From a virus: a stretch of DNA of 44,968 nt. The position numbers and the translations under genes were made by a program. Below the pieces are notes generated by a model that worked only from the letters and a program-made list of their open reading frames with translations, made no database searches and was not told where the DNA came from. Location: the IMG/VR virus record IMGVR_UViG_3300045790_002585, positions 1-44,968 of that record, one strand, 5' to 3'. Each line of letters starts with the position of its first letter. Position 1 is the first letter of the stretch. Below are positions 8,014 to 15,649 of the stretch, in pieces.

Positions 8014-8399
8014 TGAAGTTAGACCCTGCGCAGCTGCCCGGCAGCCTCGGCGAGGTGGTAGATGCCATTGGCATAGACGCCGCCCTGCGCCTAGTAGAGC
8101 AGCTTGGCGGCACCCGCTTATACGTGCCAGAGCGTATGACCCCAAGCCACCCCGTAGTGGCTCTGCTTGGCCATAAACACGCCTACACCTTAGCCAGCCA
8201 GTTTGGCGGCGACCAAATAATACTGCCCCGCTGCGTGGCGGCCATGCGCGCCCTGCGCGACACCACAATACGCGAGCAGCGCAGCGGTGGGGCAAGCACT
8301 AAAACACTGGCCCTAAAACACGGCTTAACCGAGCGGCAGATATACGCCATATTGGCGGGCGGAGAAGAGCAGGCCTCGCCGCAGCAGAGTTTGCTTTAG
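8013..8399 (+). CDS. mor: Mor-type transcription activator
   Basis: 128 residues, GTG start. The N-terminal dimerisation part begins LPGSLGEVVDAIGIDAALRL, then LGGTRLYVP, the Mor/C signature. The C-terminal helix-turn-helix is TKTLALKHGLTERQIYAIL. In Mu, Mor turns on the middle promoter that makes C, and C turns on late genes. No second Mor/C gene is visible here, so this protein probably activates late genes directly. Candidate targets are the dyads at 12625 and 22044. Confidence 0.9.
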   Translation: MKLDPAQLPGSLGEVVDAIGIDAALRLVEQLGGTRLYVPERMTPSHPVVALLGHKHAYTLASQFGGDQIILPRCVAAMRALRDTTIREQRSGGASTKTLALKHGLTERQIYAILAGGEEQASPQQSLL

Positions 8400-8473
8400 T
8401 GTTAGCCTAATCTACTACCCCCTTAATTTGCTAGGCGGTTACGCGCCTAAACTCCTGAGTCGCTATTTTCCGT

Positions 8474-8501
8474 TTGATTTATGCCAGTGCAGGTATATGA
8501 T
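8474..8501 (+). promoter_or_regulatory. Likely sigma-70 promoter of the accessory block
   Basis: TTGATT (8474-8479), a 16-bp spacer and TATGAT (8496-8501). It lies in the 289-bp gap after mor, past a hairpin TAGGCG/CGCCTA (8432-8449) that could end the early operon although it has no T-run. It would let the PIN-domain gene be expressed in the lysogen. Confidence 0.5.
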
Positions 8502-8688
8502 CAAATAAAGGGAATAAGTGAAGTAAATACAGGGAGCGCGCTTTCAATTGTCGCTGGCAAGTCCTTGCTGAGACCAAAATCCCCTAGTTTTTCTTGAGTG
8601 AGTTTTTGGGCCGTTGCTTTGCTCATTTGGGCGAAAGTGGTCTTTGCGTAAAGTCGTTTGAAAAATTGTATGTAAATAGGATGCAGCA

Positions 8689-9810
8689 ATGATCGATGAA
8701 GAAAAGGAATACGGCGCTATCTTAATCGATACATCTATTTTTGACGGGAACGGTCTAAGGCTTGAAAAAGGGCTTCTTGGAAAGCTCTCCCAGTTTAAAC
8801 GTAGCCCTATAGAATACTTGTTTCCTGATGTCATAAAAAATGAAGTAAAAAATCACTTAGAAGATAAAATTAAAAAATCTAGGGCGGCATTAGAAAAAGC
8901 GCTGAATGACGCGGGGGATCATCTTTTTTTTGAAGGTAGCGACTTAAATGATGCCAAACAAAAACTAATTGAAGGAAAAGAAATTGAGGGGCTTTCAGAA
9001 AGCCGAATTTCTCAATTTATAGAAATGACAGGGGCGCTAGTAATAACAACAGGAGATTACGTGTCCGTTGAACAGCTACTAAGTAAGTACTTTTTGGCAG
9101 CTCCTCCGTTTGCGGACTCTGGGAAGAAAAAAAATGAATTCCCTGATGCAATTGTTCTCCTTGCTATCGAATCTTGGGCTGCGGAAAAAGGTATATTTGT
9201 ACTTGCTGTAGCGAAGGACGGAGATTGGGAGAGCTACTGTGAAAAATCAGAAAGACTCGATTATGAGAATAACCTTGTTGATAGCCTCGGCTATTTCAAC
9301 AGGGCCAATGCCCCTTACGCGCTTGTTGAATCGCTAGAAAATGCTTTGAAGTCTGGTGGAGGGGCGAAATTCCGAGCCTCTGTGGCTGGCCTGCTTGAGT
9401 CTTACTTTGATGAATTTACCCCTGATCAAGACGCAGAGTCTGCGTACTACTGGGAGGGAGATGGTAGTCATGGGTGGTTTAAAGAATTTGAATTTTCAGA
9501 TTTGGAGTTTCAAGTAGTAGATAAAGCTGAAGACTGGGTTGTCTTGGATGTTTATGTGAGCATTAAAGTCGGCGCTCAAGGTGATTTTTCGCTATCCGTA
9601 TATGATTCTGTAGACAAAGACTACACTCCGCTGGATTCTATGAGCGTTGAGGTTGAAGAAGAGTTTTATACGTCAATACTAATCTCTATTCGAGGCAATC
9701 TAGATGGCCCTATTGACGAGCTTGTTGTAGATGAGGTTGAGATCATCGAGCCAATAGAAAGTATTCATTTTGGTACGTTGGAACCAGATTTTGGGGACTA
9801 TGAATATTAA
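8689..9810 (+). CDS. PIN-domain (DUF4935-like) protein, probable RNase, accessory
   Basis: 373 residues. The N-terminal half is a PIN-like nuclease domain: ILIDTSIF (Asp14), FPDVIKNEV (Glu52), FPDAIVLLAIE (Asp153) and AKDGDW (Asp177, Asp179) supply the acidic cluster that binds metal and cuts RNA. The strand-helix order resembles the DUF4935 PIN family. The C-terminal half (about 230-373) is very acidic and beta-rich, with no family I recognise. PIN proteins of this type occur in defence islands and phage accessory loci. Codon use and A/T content differ from the flanking phage genes, and the gene has its own promoter. An antiphage role is inferred. Confidence 0.75.
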   Translation: MIDEEKEYGAILIDTSIFDGNGLRLEKGLLGKLSQFKRSPIEYLFPDVIKNEVKNHLEDKIKKSRAALEKALNDAGDHLFFEGSDLNDAKQKLIEGKEIEGLSESRISQFIEMTGALVITTGDYVSVEQLLSKYFLAAPPFADSGKKKNEFPDAIVLLAIESWAAEKGIFVLAVAKDGDWESYCEKSERLDYENNLVDSLGYFNRANAPYALVESLENALKSGGGAKFRASVAGLLESYFDEFTPDQDAESAYYWEGDGSHGWFKEFEFSDLEFQVVDKAEDWVVLDVYVSIKVGAQGDFSLSVYDSVDKDYTPLDSMSVEVEEEFYTSILISIRGNLDGPIDELVVDEVEIIEPIESIHFGTLEPDFGDYEY

Positions 9811-9812
9811 GA

Positions 9813-9852
9813 ATTAATGTATAAATGGGGCAGGCCCCATTTATACATTAAT
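9813..9852. repeat. Perfect 40-bp palindrome (19-2-19)
   Basis: Arms 9813-9831 and 9834-9852 are fully complementary, with AG at the centre; the core is GGGGC-AG-GCCCC flanked by A/T-rich sequence. It directly follows the PIN gene. It could be a bidirectional terminator or a REP-like insertion. A related shorter palindrome follows the next gene. Confidence 0.75.
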
Positions 9853-9933
9853 AAAATTAACTGTGATGAATCATCTAGGGGCCGGGCTGGCAGCTAATCG
9901 CCGTCACGGCGGTTAAAATAAAAGGACTGGTTT

Positions 9934-10896
9934 ATGCCAAGATCTCTACTTGTTTTCGGTAATGGAATGGGGTTGGCTTTAGATTCTAATTACTTTTCAC
10001 TTAGCAATGGATTGTTGAATGTATGGAACGACACTGATCATTTAAGTAACGAGCACAAAGAATTGATTCTAAGTGCAATTGAGGGAACTACTGAAAAAAT
10101 CCCTCCTGGCTCAGAGGATCAGCTTGATCAGCTTCAAGTCGCCATTATCGCTACTGAGTTTTTGTGTAATTTCGAGATCGGTGGCACTTCTTGGGTAACT
10201 CCGCAGGCCAAAGAGTTACCGTCAACATTTAAAAAGTACATTCATGAAGTTGCATTGTATTTCCATCGTTCAGATTATACGTTACCAGATGAGTTTCTAG
10301 AGCCACTTTCAAATTATATCAAAGATACGAAATCTCATGTGGTTACGTTAAATTACGATAATTTATTATATGATGGCTTTAAATCTAAAAGTGTTCTTGA
10401 TGGCTATGATGGGCCACTTATTGATGGATTTTGGGCCTCATGTGGGTTTGATGAAAAGCACCTTGATCGGTACAACATTAAACGCCACGGTTGGTATATG
10501 CATCTTCATGGATCTCCATTATTTATTGGCAATAAAAAGGCAATGGGGCCGAACCGGGATTTTCTGAATCCAGAGCATGAGTCTCATATTGTATTGACTC
10601 ATGTTGAGCATAAACCGCTAATCATAGCTTCATCTCATATACTTTCTTCTTATTGGCGAAGGCTTGAAAAGGCTTTTGAAGAATCTGATCAAATTATATT
10701 GTTTGGCTATTCCGGTCTGGATAAGCATTTAAATGAAAGAATAAAGCTGCGGAAAAACGAGAAGGAACTTCTTGTTGTTGAGTGGAGCGGTAATGGTGAC
10801 AAGGAGGTTAGAAGATTGTATTGGGAGGAAAAGGTTGGTTTCTCTCGGCTTGAGTTAGTACATTTGGATAATATTCTGGAGTTCACTAAATGGTAG
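9934..10896 (+). CDS. SIR2/AbiH-like protein, probable defence gene
   Basis: 320 residues. Motifs in order: LLVFGNGMGLAL (residues 5-16, Rossmann glycine loop), VTLNYDNLL (Asn140, Asp142), MHLHGS (189-194, His192) and LFGYSGLD (256-263). This TLNYD - LHG - GYS order is shared by SIR2-like antiphage domains and by AbiH-type abortive infection proteins; the first motif leans towards AbiH. Such SIR2 domains degrade NAD during infection, but I cannot show activity here. It lies between two related palindromes and is A/T-rich, so it is probably a transferred accessory gene. Confidence 0.75.
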   Translation: MPRSLLVFGNGMGLALDSNYFSLSNGLLNVWNDTDHLSNEHKELILSAIEGTTEKIPPGSEDQLDQLQVAIIATEFLCNFEIGGTSWVTPQAKELPSTFKKYIHEVALYFHRSDYTLPDEFLEPLSNYIKDTKSHVVTLNYDNLLYDGFKSKSVLDGYDGPLIDGFWASCGFDEKHLDRYNIKRHGWYMHLHGSPLFIGNKKAMGPNRDFLNPEHESHIVLTHVEHKPLIIASSHILSSYWRRLEKAFEESDQIILFGYSGLDKHLNERIKLRKNEKELLVVEWSGNGDKEVRRLYWEEKVGFSRLELVHLDNILEFTKW

Positions 10897-10932
10897 CTTT
10901 ACAGAAGCACTCATTGGATTGATATTGTGAAT

Positions 10933-10951
10933 AAATGGGTCGGACCCATTT
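10933..10951. repeat. Palindrome related to the one at 9813
   Basis: AAATGGGTC-G-GACCCATTT is a perfect 9-1-9 inverted repeat after the SIR2-like gene. It resembles the AAATGGGGC-AG-GCCCCATTT centre of the larger palindrome. A degenerate relative, GGGGCTGACTCC, occurs at 11669-11680. Confidence 0.65.
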
Positions 10952-11049
10952 TAGGTCATAAGCTGCTTCGCTTTAGAAGTTTAAGTTCTCTGCGGTATGT
11001 GATTATTCAATCTTATAACAGTGCAATGTGAATATAGAAAGGGTGCTAT

Positions 11050-11325
11050 ATGAAATTTGTACGCTTGTTTATCATTACTTTAGTAGTAAACCTTTTCGCA
11101 TTCGAAATTTTTAAAGAAGTGTTCGGCAAACAAGGTTTTTCGGAATGGGGGGTATATCTTTACTTTATTTTCTTTCTGCTATCTTGGTTTACCATGCTTG
11201 GTTTCTTGGTTAAAGAGAATAATCATGAAAGTGGATTTAAAATAGCGCTGGATTTATTGAAAATATGGGGTGTGTCAATGGCAGCGCTAGTTGTAATTGG
11301 TTTGGTTGTAGGGGTTGTTTTTTAG
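11050..11325 (+). CDS. Small integral membrane protein, accessory
   Basis: 91 residues, ATG preceded by GAAAGGG. Three hydrophobic segments are likely: about 4-22 (RLFIITLVVNLFAF), 34-54 (WGVYLYFIFFLLSWFTMLGF) and 72-91 (IWGVSMAALVVIGLVVGVVF). No family recognised. It sits in the A/T-rich block between the SIR2-like and HNH genes. It could be a membrane effector or merely a passenger. Confidence 0.6.
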   Translation: MKFVRLFIITLVVNLFAFEIFKEVFGKQGFSEWGVYLYFIFFLLSWFTMLGFLVKENNHESGFKIALDLLKIWGVSMAALVVIGLVVGVVF

Positions 11326-11382
11326 ATTTAAAGAGAATAATGCTAGTGCTTCGAATCCTTTGATTTCTGGGTGATCTGATAA

Positions 11383-11658
11383 ATGGAACCATTAACAGAG
11401 CTAGAACGAAAAGCAGAAATTGAATTACAAAAGCTTGGCGTGGCTGAAGATTTCGGCTGGTGGCTTGCTGGGCTAGCTGCATTTTTAGCCTATTTAAGTT
11501 GGGGTAGTTGGCTGGTCTCTGTAACAGTGTTTTTTTCCAGTTACTACATTGCTACATACCCATATCGCAGAAACGAGCGTTTAGCGACTGATACATATCA
11601 TAGGGTTGCAGGGCTAGGGAAATATTGTCGCTCTAACGAGGATTCTGAAGAGAGGTAG
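11383..11658 (+). CDS. Small membrane protein, accessory
   Basis: 91 residues. A charged N-terminal helix (ELERKAEIELQKLG) is followed by one long or two short hydrophobic segments at about 24-58 (WWLAGLAAFLAYLSWGSWLV then VTVFFSSYYIA) and a polar tail. No ribosome site stands out before the ATG. No family recognised; I would treat it together with the preceding membrane protein and the HNH gene. Confidence 0.55.
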   Translation: MEPLTELERKAEIELQKLGVAEDFGWWLAGLAAFLAYLSWGSWLVSVTVFFSSYYIATYPYRRNERLATDTYHRVAGLGKYCRSNEDSEER

Positions 11659-11741
11659 CTATTAAGTTGGGGCTGACTCCTTTGGTTTCCTTGTTTTCAC
11701 TTATAGGTTGTCGTTCTCTACATTATACAGAAGAGGGAAAA

Positions 11742-12458
11742 GTGCCAAGCAATATCCATAGATTAAAAACTGCAATAGAAGAATGGCTAATTCGTAATGA
11801 TCTAAATTTGGATACGGGTTTTTATTCTATTAATGAGTGGCACGCGCGAAATGAAGAATACCTAAACGATGCTGAGCTCGTTCTGGTATTTGAAGGCGGC
11901 CTTCATACGATGCTTAATTTTGGCGGCGATACTTTTGAGTTCGATAATTATATAGAGTCCTTTGGTTATTACTATGAGCAAGGGCATTCGTGGAATATGG
12001 GTTTTTATCCAATCCCAGATTATGACTATACACCCGTAAGTGGGAATTATAGCCAAAAACTTCGAGACCCAAGATGGCGAGTTAAGTCTAAGCTCGTGAA
12101 AGAATTGGCTGGCTGGAAATGCCAAGATTGCGGCAGCCCAGATCTTCTTGAGACACACCACTGTTATTACACAATAATGCGTGAAGGCAATGAGCCTTGG
12201 GAGTACCCGTTAAGCGCGCTAAGATGTTTATGCCATTCTTGCCATGAGATGCGAGCGAAAATTGAGAGTCGCATGAGAGCTTATATGGCTAGGTTGACAA
12301 CCAAGGAATTGGAAACTCTGCAAAGTGGAATAGATAACTCATTCTATTGGTTTGAGCCAAATGCTGTTTTAGATTTTCTGTCGAAATTAGGTCACAGTGA
12401 CGAAAAGGTTTTGGCTGCGGTTATTGAACTTACGGCTAAAAGAAATGACACTAATTAA
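11742..12458 (+). CDS. HNH endonuclease-like protein, accessory
   Basis: 238 residues from GTG 11742, chosen because AGAGGGA lies just upstream; a longer frame from TTG 11667 is possible but begins in a degenerate palindrome. The zinc-binding HNH region is CQDC (127-130), THHCYY (His139, His140) and CLCHSCHE (Cys164, Cys167, His168), preceded by YSQKLRDPRW, a sequence often found before such domains. The N-terminal 100 residues are acidic and aromatic and may recognise a target. It is not where Mu-like phages carry a packaging nuclease, so it is likely part of the accessory block. Confidence 0.7.
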   Translation: MPSNIHRLKTAIEEWLIRNDLNLDTGFYSINEWHARNEEYLNDAELVLVFEGGLHTMLNFGGDTFEFDNYIESFGYYYEQGHSWNMGFYPIPDYDYTPVSGNYSQKLRDPRWRVKSKLVKELAGWKCQDCGSPDLLETHHCYYTIMREGNEPWEYPLSALRCLCHSCHEMRAKIESRMRAYMARLTTKELETLQSGIDNSFYWFEPNAVLDFLSKLGHSDEKVLAAVIELTAKRNDTN

Positions 12459-12624
12459 TTAAAATCTTAGAGCCAAAATTGCAATCAGCACGCTATGACT
12501 CTGTAATATGTAATAAAATAGTATCTGTTTCAGGGGTTTTTGTAATGTGGCTGTAAGCCGTAGCCCTAAACGTTCTCACAATTCACCGCTACCATGCCAA
12601 CATTATCACTGGCTTTAGCCACCC

Positions 12625-12647
12625 GCTGAAGCCCTTCACCTGATTCA
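12625..12647 (+). promoter_or_regulatory. Late-promoter element 1 (candidate Mor site before the holin)
   Basis: Dyad-containing sequence TGAAGCCCTTCACCT, then ATTCA one base later. It matches the element before the protease gene (22044-22066) at 21 of 23 positions. The place corresponds to Plys of Mu. The remainder of the 247-bp gap is A/T-rich near 12460-12540 and otherwise featureless. Confidence 0.6.
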
Positions 12648-12666
12648 AACCCTTCTAAATCATTAA

Positions 12667-12706
12667 CCTCAAGTCTGCATCGTAGCAAACGAATGGAGAC
12701 TTGAGG
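12667..12706 (+). promoter_or_regulatory. Hairpin over the holin start
   Basis: CCTCAAGTCT (12667-12676) is perfectly complementary to AGACTTGAGG (12697-12706), with a 20-nt loop. The 3' arm contains half of the GGAG ribosome site and reaches the first base of the GTG start. It could limit holin translation. Confidence 0.5.
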
Positions 12707-13008
12707 TGAACCCCCATGTAATAGATAAACTGCGGATTTGGCCGTGGCTTTGTTTGGCGTTTGCCTTTACCGCTATTGTTGCTGTGGTGGCCCCATACCA
12801 ATTGGGTGTGTTGGCGTGGTCGCTGAGTAAACTTTCGCTCGGCGCGTATTTGGGTTACTGGGTAGACCGCAGTATTTTTCATTACTGTCGGCCCCATGCA
12901 TTTTTAGAGCACAGCACCAGCGTGCCACCGGCGGTGTTTGTGGCCAGCATGATTCGACGCGCGCTGATTATTGCCGCCGCTATTTTGGCTTTGGGGCTGG
13001 GCGTATGA
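12706..13008 (+). CDS. Putative holin
   Basis: 100 residues, GTG start with GGAG seven bases upstream. Hydrophobic segments lie at about 12-30 (PWLCLAFAFTAIVAVVAPY), 31-50 and 83-99. The LSLGAYLGYWVDRSIF..YCRPH stretch is characteristic of a holin family found in Mu-like phages. It would permeabilise the inner membrane to release or activate the endolysin. First gene of the lysis cassette; its stop overlaps the next start (ATGA). Confidence 0.8.
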   Translation: MNPHVIDKLRIWPWLCLAFAFTAIVAVVAPYQLGVLAWSLSKLSLGAYLGYWVDRSIFHYCRPHAFLEHSTSVPPAVFVASMIRRALIIAAAILALGLGV

Positions 13009-13646
13009 GCCGGACGCGGCTTATTCATGGGTTGTTGCTTGTAGCGGCCTGTCTGTTTGCTTGTCTGCCTGCTTTTGCGCAAGTGCCTGCCAGTGCAGAG
13101 CATTACCGCCGAGAGCTTACCCGCATAGCCCAGCAAGAGATGGGCCTTGGCGCGCCCGTGGCCTTGTTTGCCGCACAAATCCACCAAGAGAGCAGCTGGC
13201 GGTCTACGGCCAAAAGCCCGTATGCCGAAGGCTTAACCCAGTTCACCCCAGCTACAGCAAAATGGATTGCTGAAATTTACCCAGACCTTGGCCCAGCTGC
13301 GCCGTATTCGCCCAGCTGGGCCATGCGGGCAATGGTGCGTTACGACCTGCACATACTGGCCAGAGTAAAACCCTGGCAAGCCCGAGACATTGCTGATTGC
13401 GACAAGTGGGCCTTTGCCCTGAGCGGCTACAACGGCGGCCCCGGCTGGATAAGCCGCGACCGCAAGCAAGCTAAAGGAACGGGGGCTTGCCCAGATGTAT
13501 GGTGGGGCGCGGTAGAGCGTTACTCCACCCGATCTGCCGCTGCATTTAAAGAAAACCGCCACTACGTTAATCGCATTTTAAACGGGCTTGAACCGCGTTA
13601 TATCGCCGCTGGTTGGCCGGGGGTGTCTACATGCTTCGTGTTGTAG
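13005..13646 (+). CDS. Phage endolysin: lytic transglycosylase (SLT-like)
   Basis: 213 residues. Residues 1-25 form a signal peptide (hydrophobic LLLVAACLFACLPAFA, cleavage after AFA). The catalytic domain has IHQESSW (Glu62), followed by EGLTQFTPATAKWIA and SGYNGGPGW, the order seen in soluble lytic transglycosylases. It cleaves peptidoglycan between MurNAc and GlcNAc. The signal peptide implies export by the host secretion system, with the holin setting timing. The 3' end overlaps the Rz-like gene. Confidence 0.88.
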   Translation: MSRTRLIHGLLLVAACLFACLPAFAQVPASAEHYRRELTRIAQQEMGLGAPVALFAAQIHQESSWRSTAKSPYAEGLTQFTPATAKWIAEIYPDLGPAAPYSPSWAMRAMVRYDLHILARVKPWQARDIADCDKWAFALSGYNGGPGWISRDRKQAKGTGACPDVWWGAVERYSTRSAAAFKENRHYVNRILNGLEPRYIAAGWPGVSTCFVL

Positions 13647-13981
13647 GTGCGGCAGCGATACTAATTTTAGTTGCAGTCTTGTATCACTCATGGCGAATTT
13701 CTGATCTGAATGAATCCGTCACAAGCAAAGGTCAAGAGATTGACTCTCTGACAGCCGACAGAGACGAGTGGAAAGAAGCTGCGTTGGCAAATATGAGCCG
13801 CGCCAATCGCCTGGCCGAGTTGCAAAAATCTGCCGACGAATCTGTGCGGCATTTACAGGCGGTGCTCATTGAACGCCAACGCAGTTACGCCTTGCAACAA
13901 CAAGCAATACATCAATCGCCAGCAAGTGACGACGGCCCAGTTGCGCCCGTGCTGCGCAAAACTTTGGAGGGGCTGCCGTGA
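13631..13981 (+). CDS. Rz-like inner-membrane spanin
   Basis: 116 residues from ATG 13631; an upstream in-frame TTG at 13613 is less likely. One N-terminal membrane segment (VVGAAAILILVAVLYHSW) is followed by a long periplasmic coiled coil (SKGQEIDSLTADRDEWKEAA ... HLQAVLIERQRSYAL). This is the i-spanin layout. It overlaps the endolysin gene upstream and touches the Rz1-like lipoprotein gene downstream. Confidence 0.8.
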   Translation: MLRVVGAAAILILVAVLYHSWRISDLNESVTSKGQEIDSLTADRDEWKEAALANMSRANRLAELQKSADESVRHLQAVLIERQRSYALQQQAIHQSPASDDGPVAPVLRKTLEGLP

Positions 13982-14238
13982 TGCGATTGGTGTTGCTAGT
14001 CATGGTAATGAATTTGGTCGGCTGTGCTGGCCAAATTGTTCCTACGGTGCCGCCCGCGTCAGTGATGTGTCAGGTGCCTGCCGGTTTGCTGGCGGTGGCC
14101 GATGCGCCGCAAATACCTGAGGGCGAATACAGCCAAGCCGATGTGGCCATGTACATCAGCAAGTTACACCAATGGGCATGGAAGGGCTGGCTACGGATTG
14201 GCGCAATTGATAAGTGGGTAACTCAGCACTGTGAATGA
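13981..14238 (+). CDS. Rz1-like outer-membrane lipoprotein spanin
   Basis: 85 residues from ATG 13981 (GTG 13978 also possible). The signal is a lipoprotein one: LVLLVMVMNLVGC with LVGC as lipobox, acylated Cys about residue 15. A proline-containing stretch (PTVPPASVMC) follows, as usual for o-spanins. It would pair with the Rz-like protein to fuse inner and outer membranes at lysis. Overlaps the next gene by 8 bases. Confidence 0.8.
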   Translation: MRLVLLVMVMNLVGCAGQIVPTVPPASVMCQVPAGLLAVADAPQIPEGEYSQADVAMYISKLHQWAWKGWLRIGAIDKWVTQHCE

Positions 14239-14440
14239 AAGCGATTTTGAACGTGCCGCGCTGTTTGCAGACCGTGAACGCGAGAATGCTTTAGCCAGGC
14301 ACCGGCAAAAAATGGCGGATCAAATTGAAGGTGGCGACACCTGTACGGATTGCGGTGGGCCAATACCGCCAGCGCGCCGAGCTGCGGTTAAAACCGTGTT
14401 TTGTGTTGAATGCCAGGGAATTAACGAAAGGCTGCGATAG
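14231..14440 (+). CDS. TraR/DksA-type zinc-finger protein
   Basis: 69 residues, GTG start inside the end of the spanin gene. The N-terminal helix is followed by a four-cysteine finger: CTDC (38-41) and CVEC (58-61) with GGPIPPARR between, the TraR/DksA signature. TraR-like proteins bind the RNA polymerase secondary channel and mimic DksA with ppGpp. Genes of this type occur at this place in many Mu-like phages. Confidence 0.85.
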   Translation: MNESDFERAALFADRERENALARHRQKMADQIEGGDTCTDCGGPIPPARRAAVKTVFCVECQGINERLR

Positions 14441-14442
14441 CA

Positions 14443-14787
14443 ATGAATTTAAACGATGTGAACTGGGATGCAACGCGTTTTGGCTTTGATCTTGCGCAAA
14501 CTCTTTTTATGGCCGGTGTGGCCATTTATGTGTGGTGGACAAACCGCACCAGGGCCACCAAAGAATCGATTAAAGAAGTGGATGAGCGCGCAAGCGCGTT
14601 GGAGCGCCGAGTGGATGGTATAGAAAAAGACCTTTCGCACCTGCCCGGTCACGACGAACTCGCCGTGCTGCACGAGAAGGTCAACGGCGTGGCCAACACC
14701 ATGAGCCAAGTGCAGGGCGAGTTGCGGGGCATAAACACCACCCTGAATTTGATAAATGAATTCCTGATTAACAAGAGGGAGCGCTAA
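14443..14787 (+). CDS. DUF2730 protein (Mu gp25-like)
   Basis: 114 residues. An N-terminal membrane segment (FDLAQTLFMAGVAIYVWWTN) is followed by a long coiled coil (ERRVDGIEKDLSHLPGHDEL, then LHEKVNGVANTMSQVQGELR). The HDELAVLHEKVN pattern is typical of DUF2730. It lies before the terminase genes as in Mu. Function unknown. Stop and next start share bases. Confidence 0.8.
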   Translation: MNLNDVNWDATRFGFDLAQTLFMAGVAIYVWWTNRTRATKESIKEVDERASALERRVDGIEKDLSHLPGHDELAVLHEKVNGVANTMSQVQGELRGINTTLNLINEFLINKRER

Positions 14788-15080
14788 TGAGTTACGCCGA
14801 ATTAGTCTCTACAGATATCCGCTTACGGGTGTTGCAGGCGCTGGAATGCGACCCGGACTATTCCCACAACGAAGACGTGGTGCGCATGGCGCTGGGCGCA
14901 GCGGGGCACAATATAAGTCGGGATTTGCTGCGCACTGAATTGTATTGGCTTAAAGAACAAGGCGCTCTAACGCTAGAAGATCACGACGGCCTCATTGTGG
15001 TCACGCTCACCTCGCGGGGTGAAGACATTGCCCTTGGTCGTGCGCGGGTGCCTGGTATTAAGCGCCCGGGGCCACGCTAA
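14787..15080 (+). CDS. Winged-helix protein (Mu gp26-like)
   Basis: 97 residues. It resembles the VpaChn25_0724 phage family: IRLRVLQALECDPDYSHNEDV, then LLRTELYWLKEQGALTLED and a GRARVPGIKRP end. The middle reads as a winged helix. Its fixed position before the small terminase suggests a role in packaging or its control, but this is not established. Translationally coupled to both neighbours by overlapping stop and start codons. Confidence 0.75.
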   Translation: MSYAELVSTDIRLRVLQALECDPDYSHNEDVVRMALGAAGHNISRDLLRTELYWLKEQGALTLEDHDGLIVVTLTSRGEDIALGRARVPGIKRPGPR

Positions 15081-15649
15081 TGCCCCGCAATCGCCCCAGC
15101 TCAATCGAGCAGTTACCCGCCGATATCTTGCAAAAGCTACAAGCGTTGCTGCGTGACCCCCGCGTAAATCAGTTGGATGCCACCCGCCGCATTAATGTCA
15201 TTTTGGCAGAGCAGGGCCATGACGAGCGGGTGAGTAAATCGTCGGTTAACCGCTACGCGGTGCGCATGAATGAAGTAGGGGAGCGCATGCGCCAGTCTCG
15301 ACAAGTGTCCGAGATGTGGATCGCCAAACTCGGCGCCGAGCCAGAAGGCAAAATGGGCCGCCTGCTAAACGAGATGCTGCGCACCCTTGCCTTTGAGCTG
15401 ACCGAAAAGGTGATGGCCAGCGACCTAAACGAAGAGACCTTGCCCGGCGTTATTGATCAGATTAAAAACCTGTCGCTCACCTCTATGCGGCTAGAAAAAA
15501 GCCTGAGTGAAAATATTAAAACCGAGAAGGAAATCCGCAAAGCCTTTGCGGCAGAAGTGGCCGCCGAAACCGAGGTGGTTGCCAAAGACGCTGGTCTGAG
15601 CGCCGAGGCCGTGCAAACCATTAAGAACAAAATACTGGGGATCGCCTGA
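15080..15649 (+). CDS. Small terminase subunit (DUF3486, Mu gp27-like)
   Basis: 189 residues. N-terminal RNRPSSIEQLPADILQKLQ and LDATRRINVILAEQG.DERVSKSSVNRY form the DNA-binding helix-turn-helix of DUF3486. The rest is helical (QIKNLSLTSMRLEKSLSENI). In Mu this subunit recognises pac and loads the large subunit. Stop overlaps the terminase large start. Confidence 0.85.
   Translation: MPRNRPSSIEQLPADILQKLQALLRDPRVNQLDATRRINVILAEQGHDERVSKSSVNRYAVRMNEVGERMRQSRQVSEMWIAKLGAEPEGKMGRLLNEMLRTLAFELTEKVMASDLNEETLPGVIDQIKNLSLTSMRLEKSLSENIKTEKEIRKAFAAEVAAETEVVAKDAGLSAEAVQTIKNKILGIA

Noticed and set aside
8400-8688. A C-type second activator gene after mor
   Set aside because: No frame with Mor/C features is present in this gap or elsewhere in the prophage.
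8501-8689. Leftward 62-codon frame before the PIN gene
   Set aside because: No ribosome site before any of its start codons, it overlaps the promoter region, and no family is recognisable.
9813-10951. Integron attC sites between accessory genes
   Set aside because: The palindromes are perfect and lack the bulged bases and the R'/R'' GTTRRRY-type boxes of attC; no integrase is nearby.
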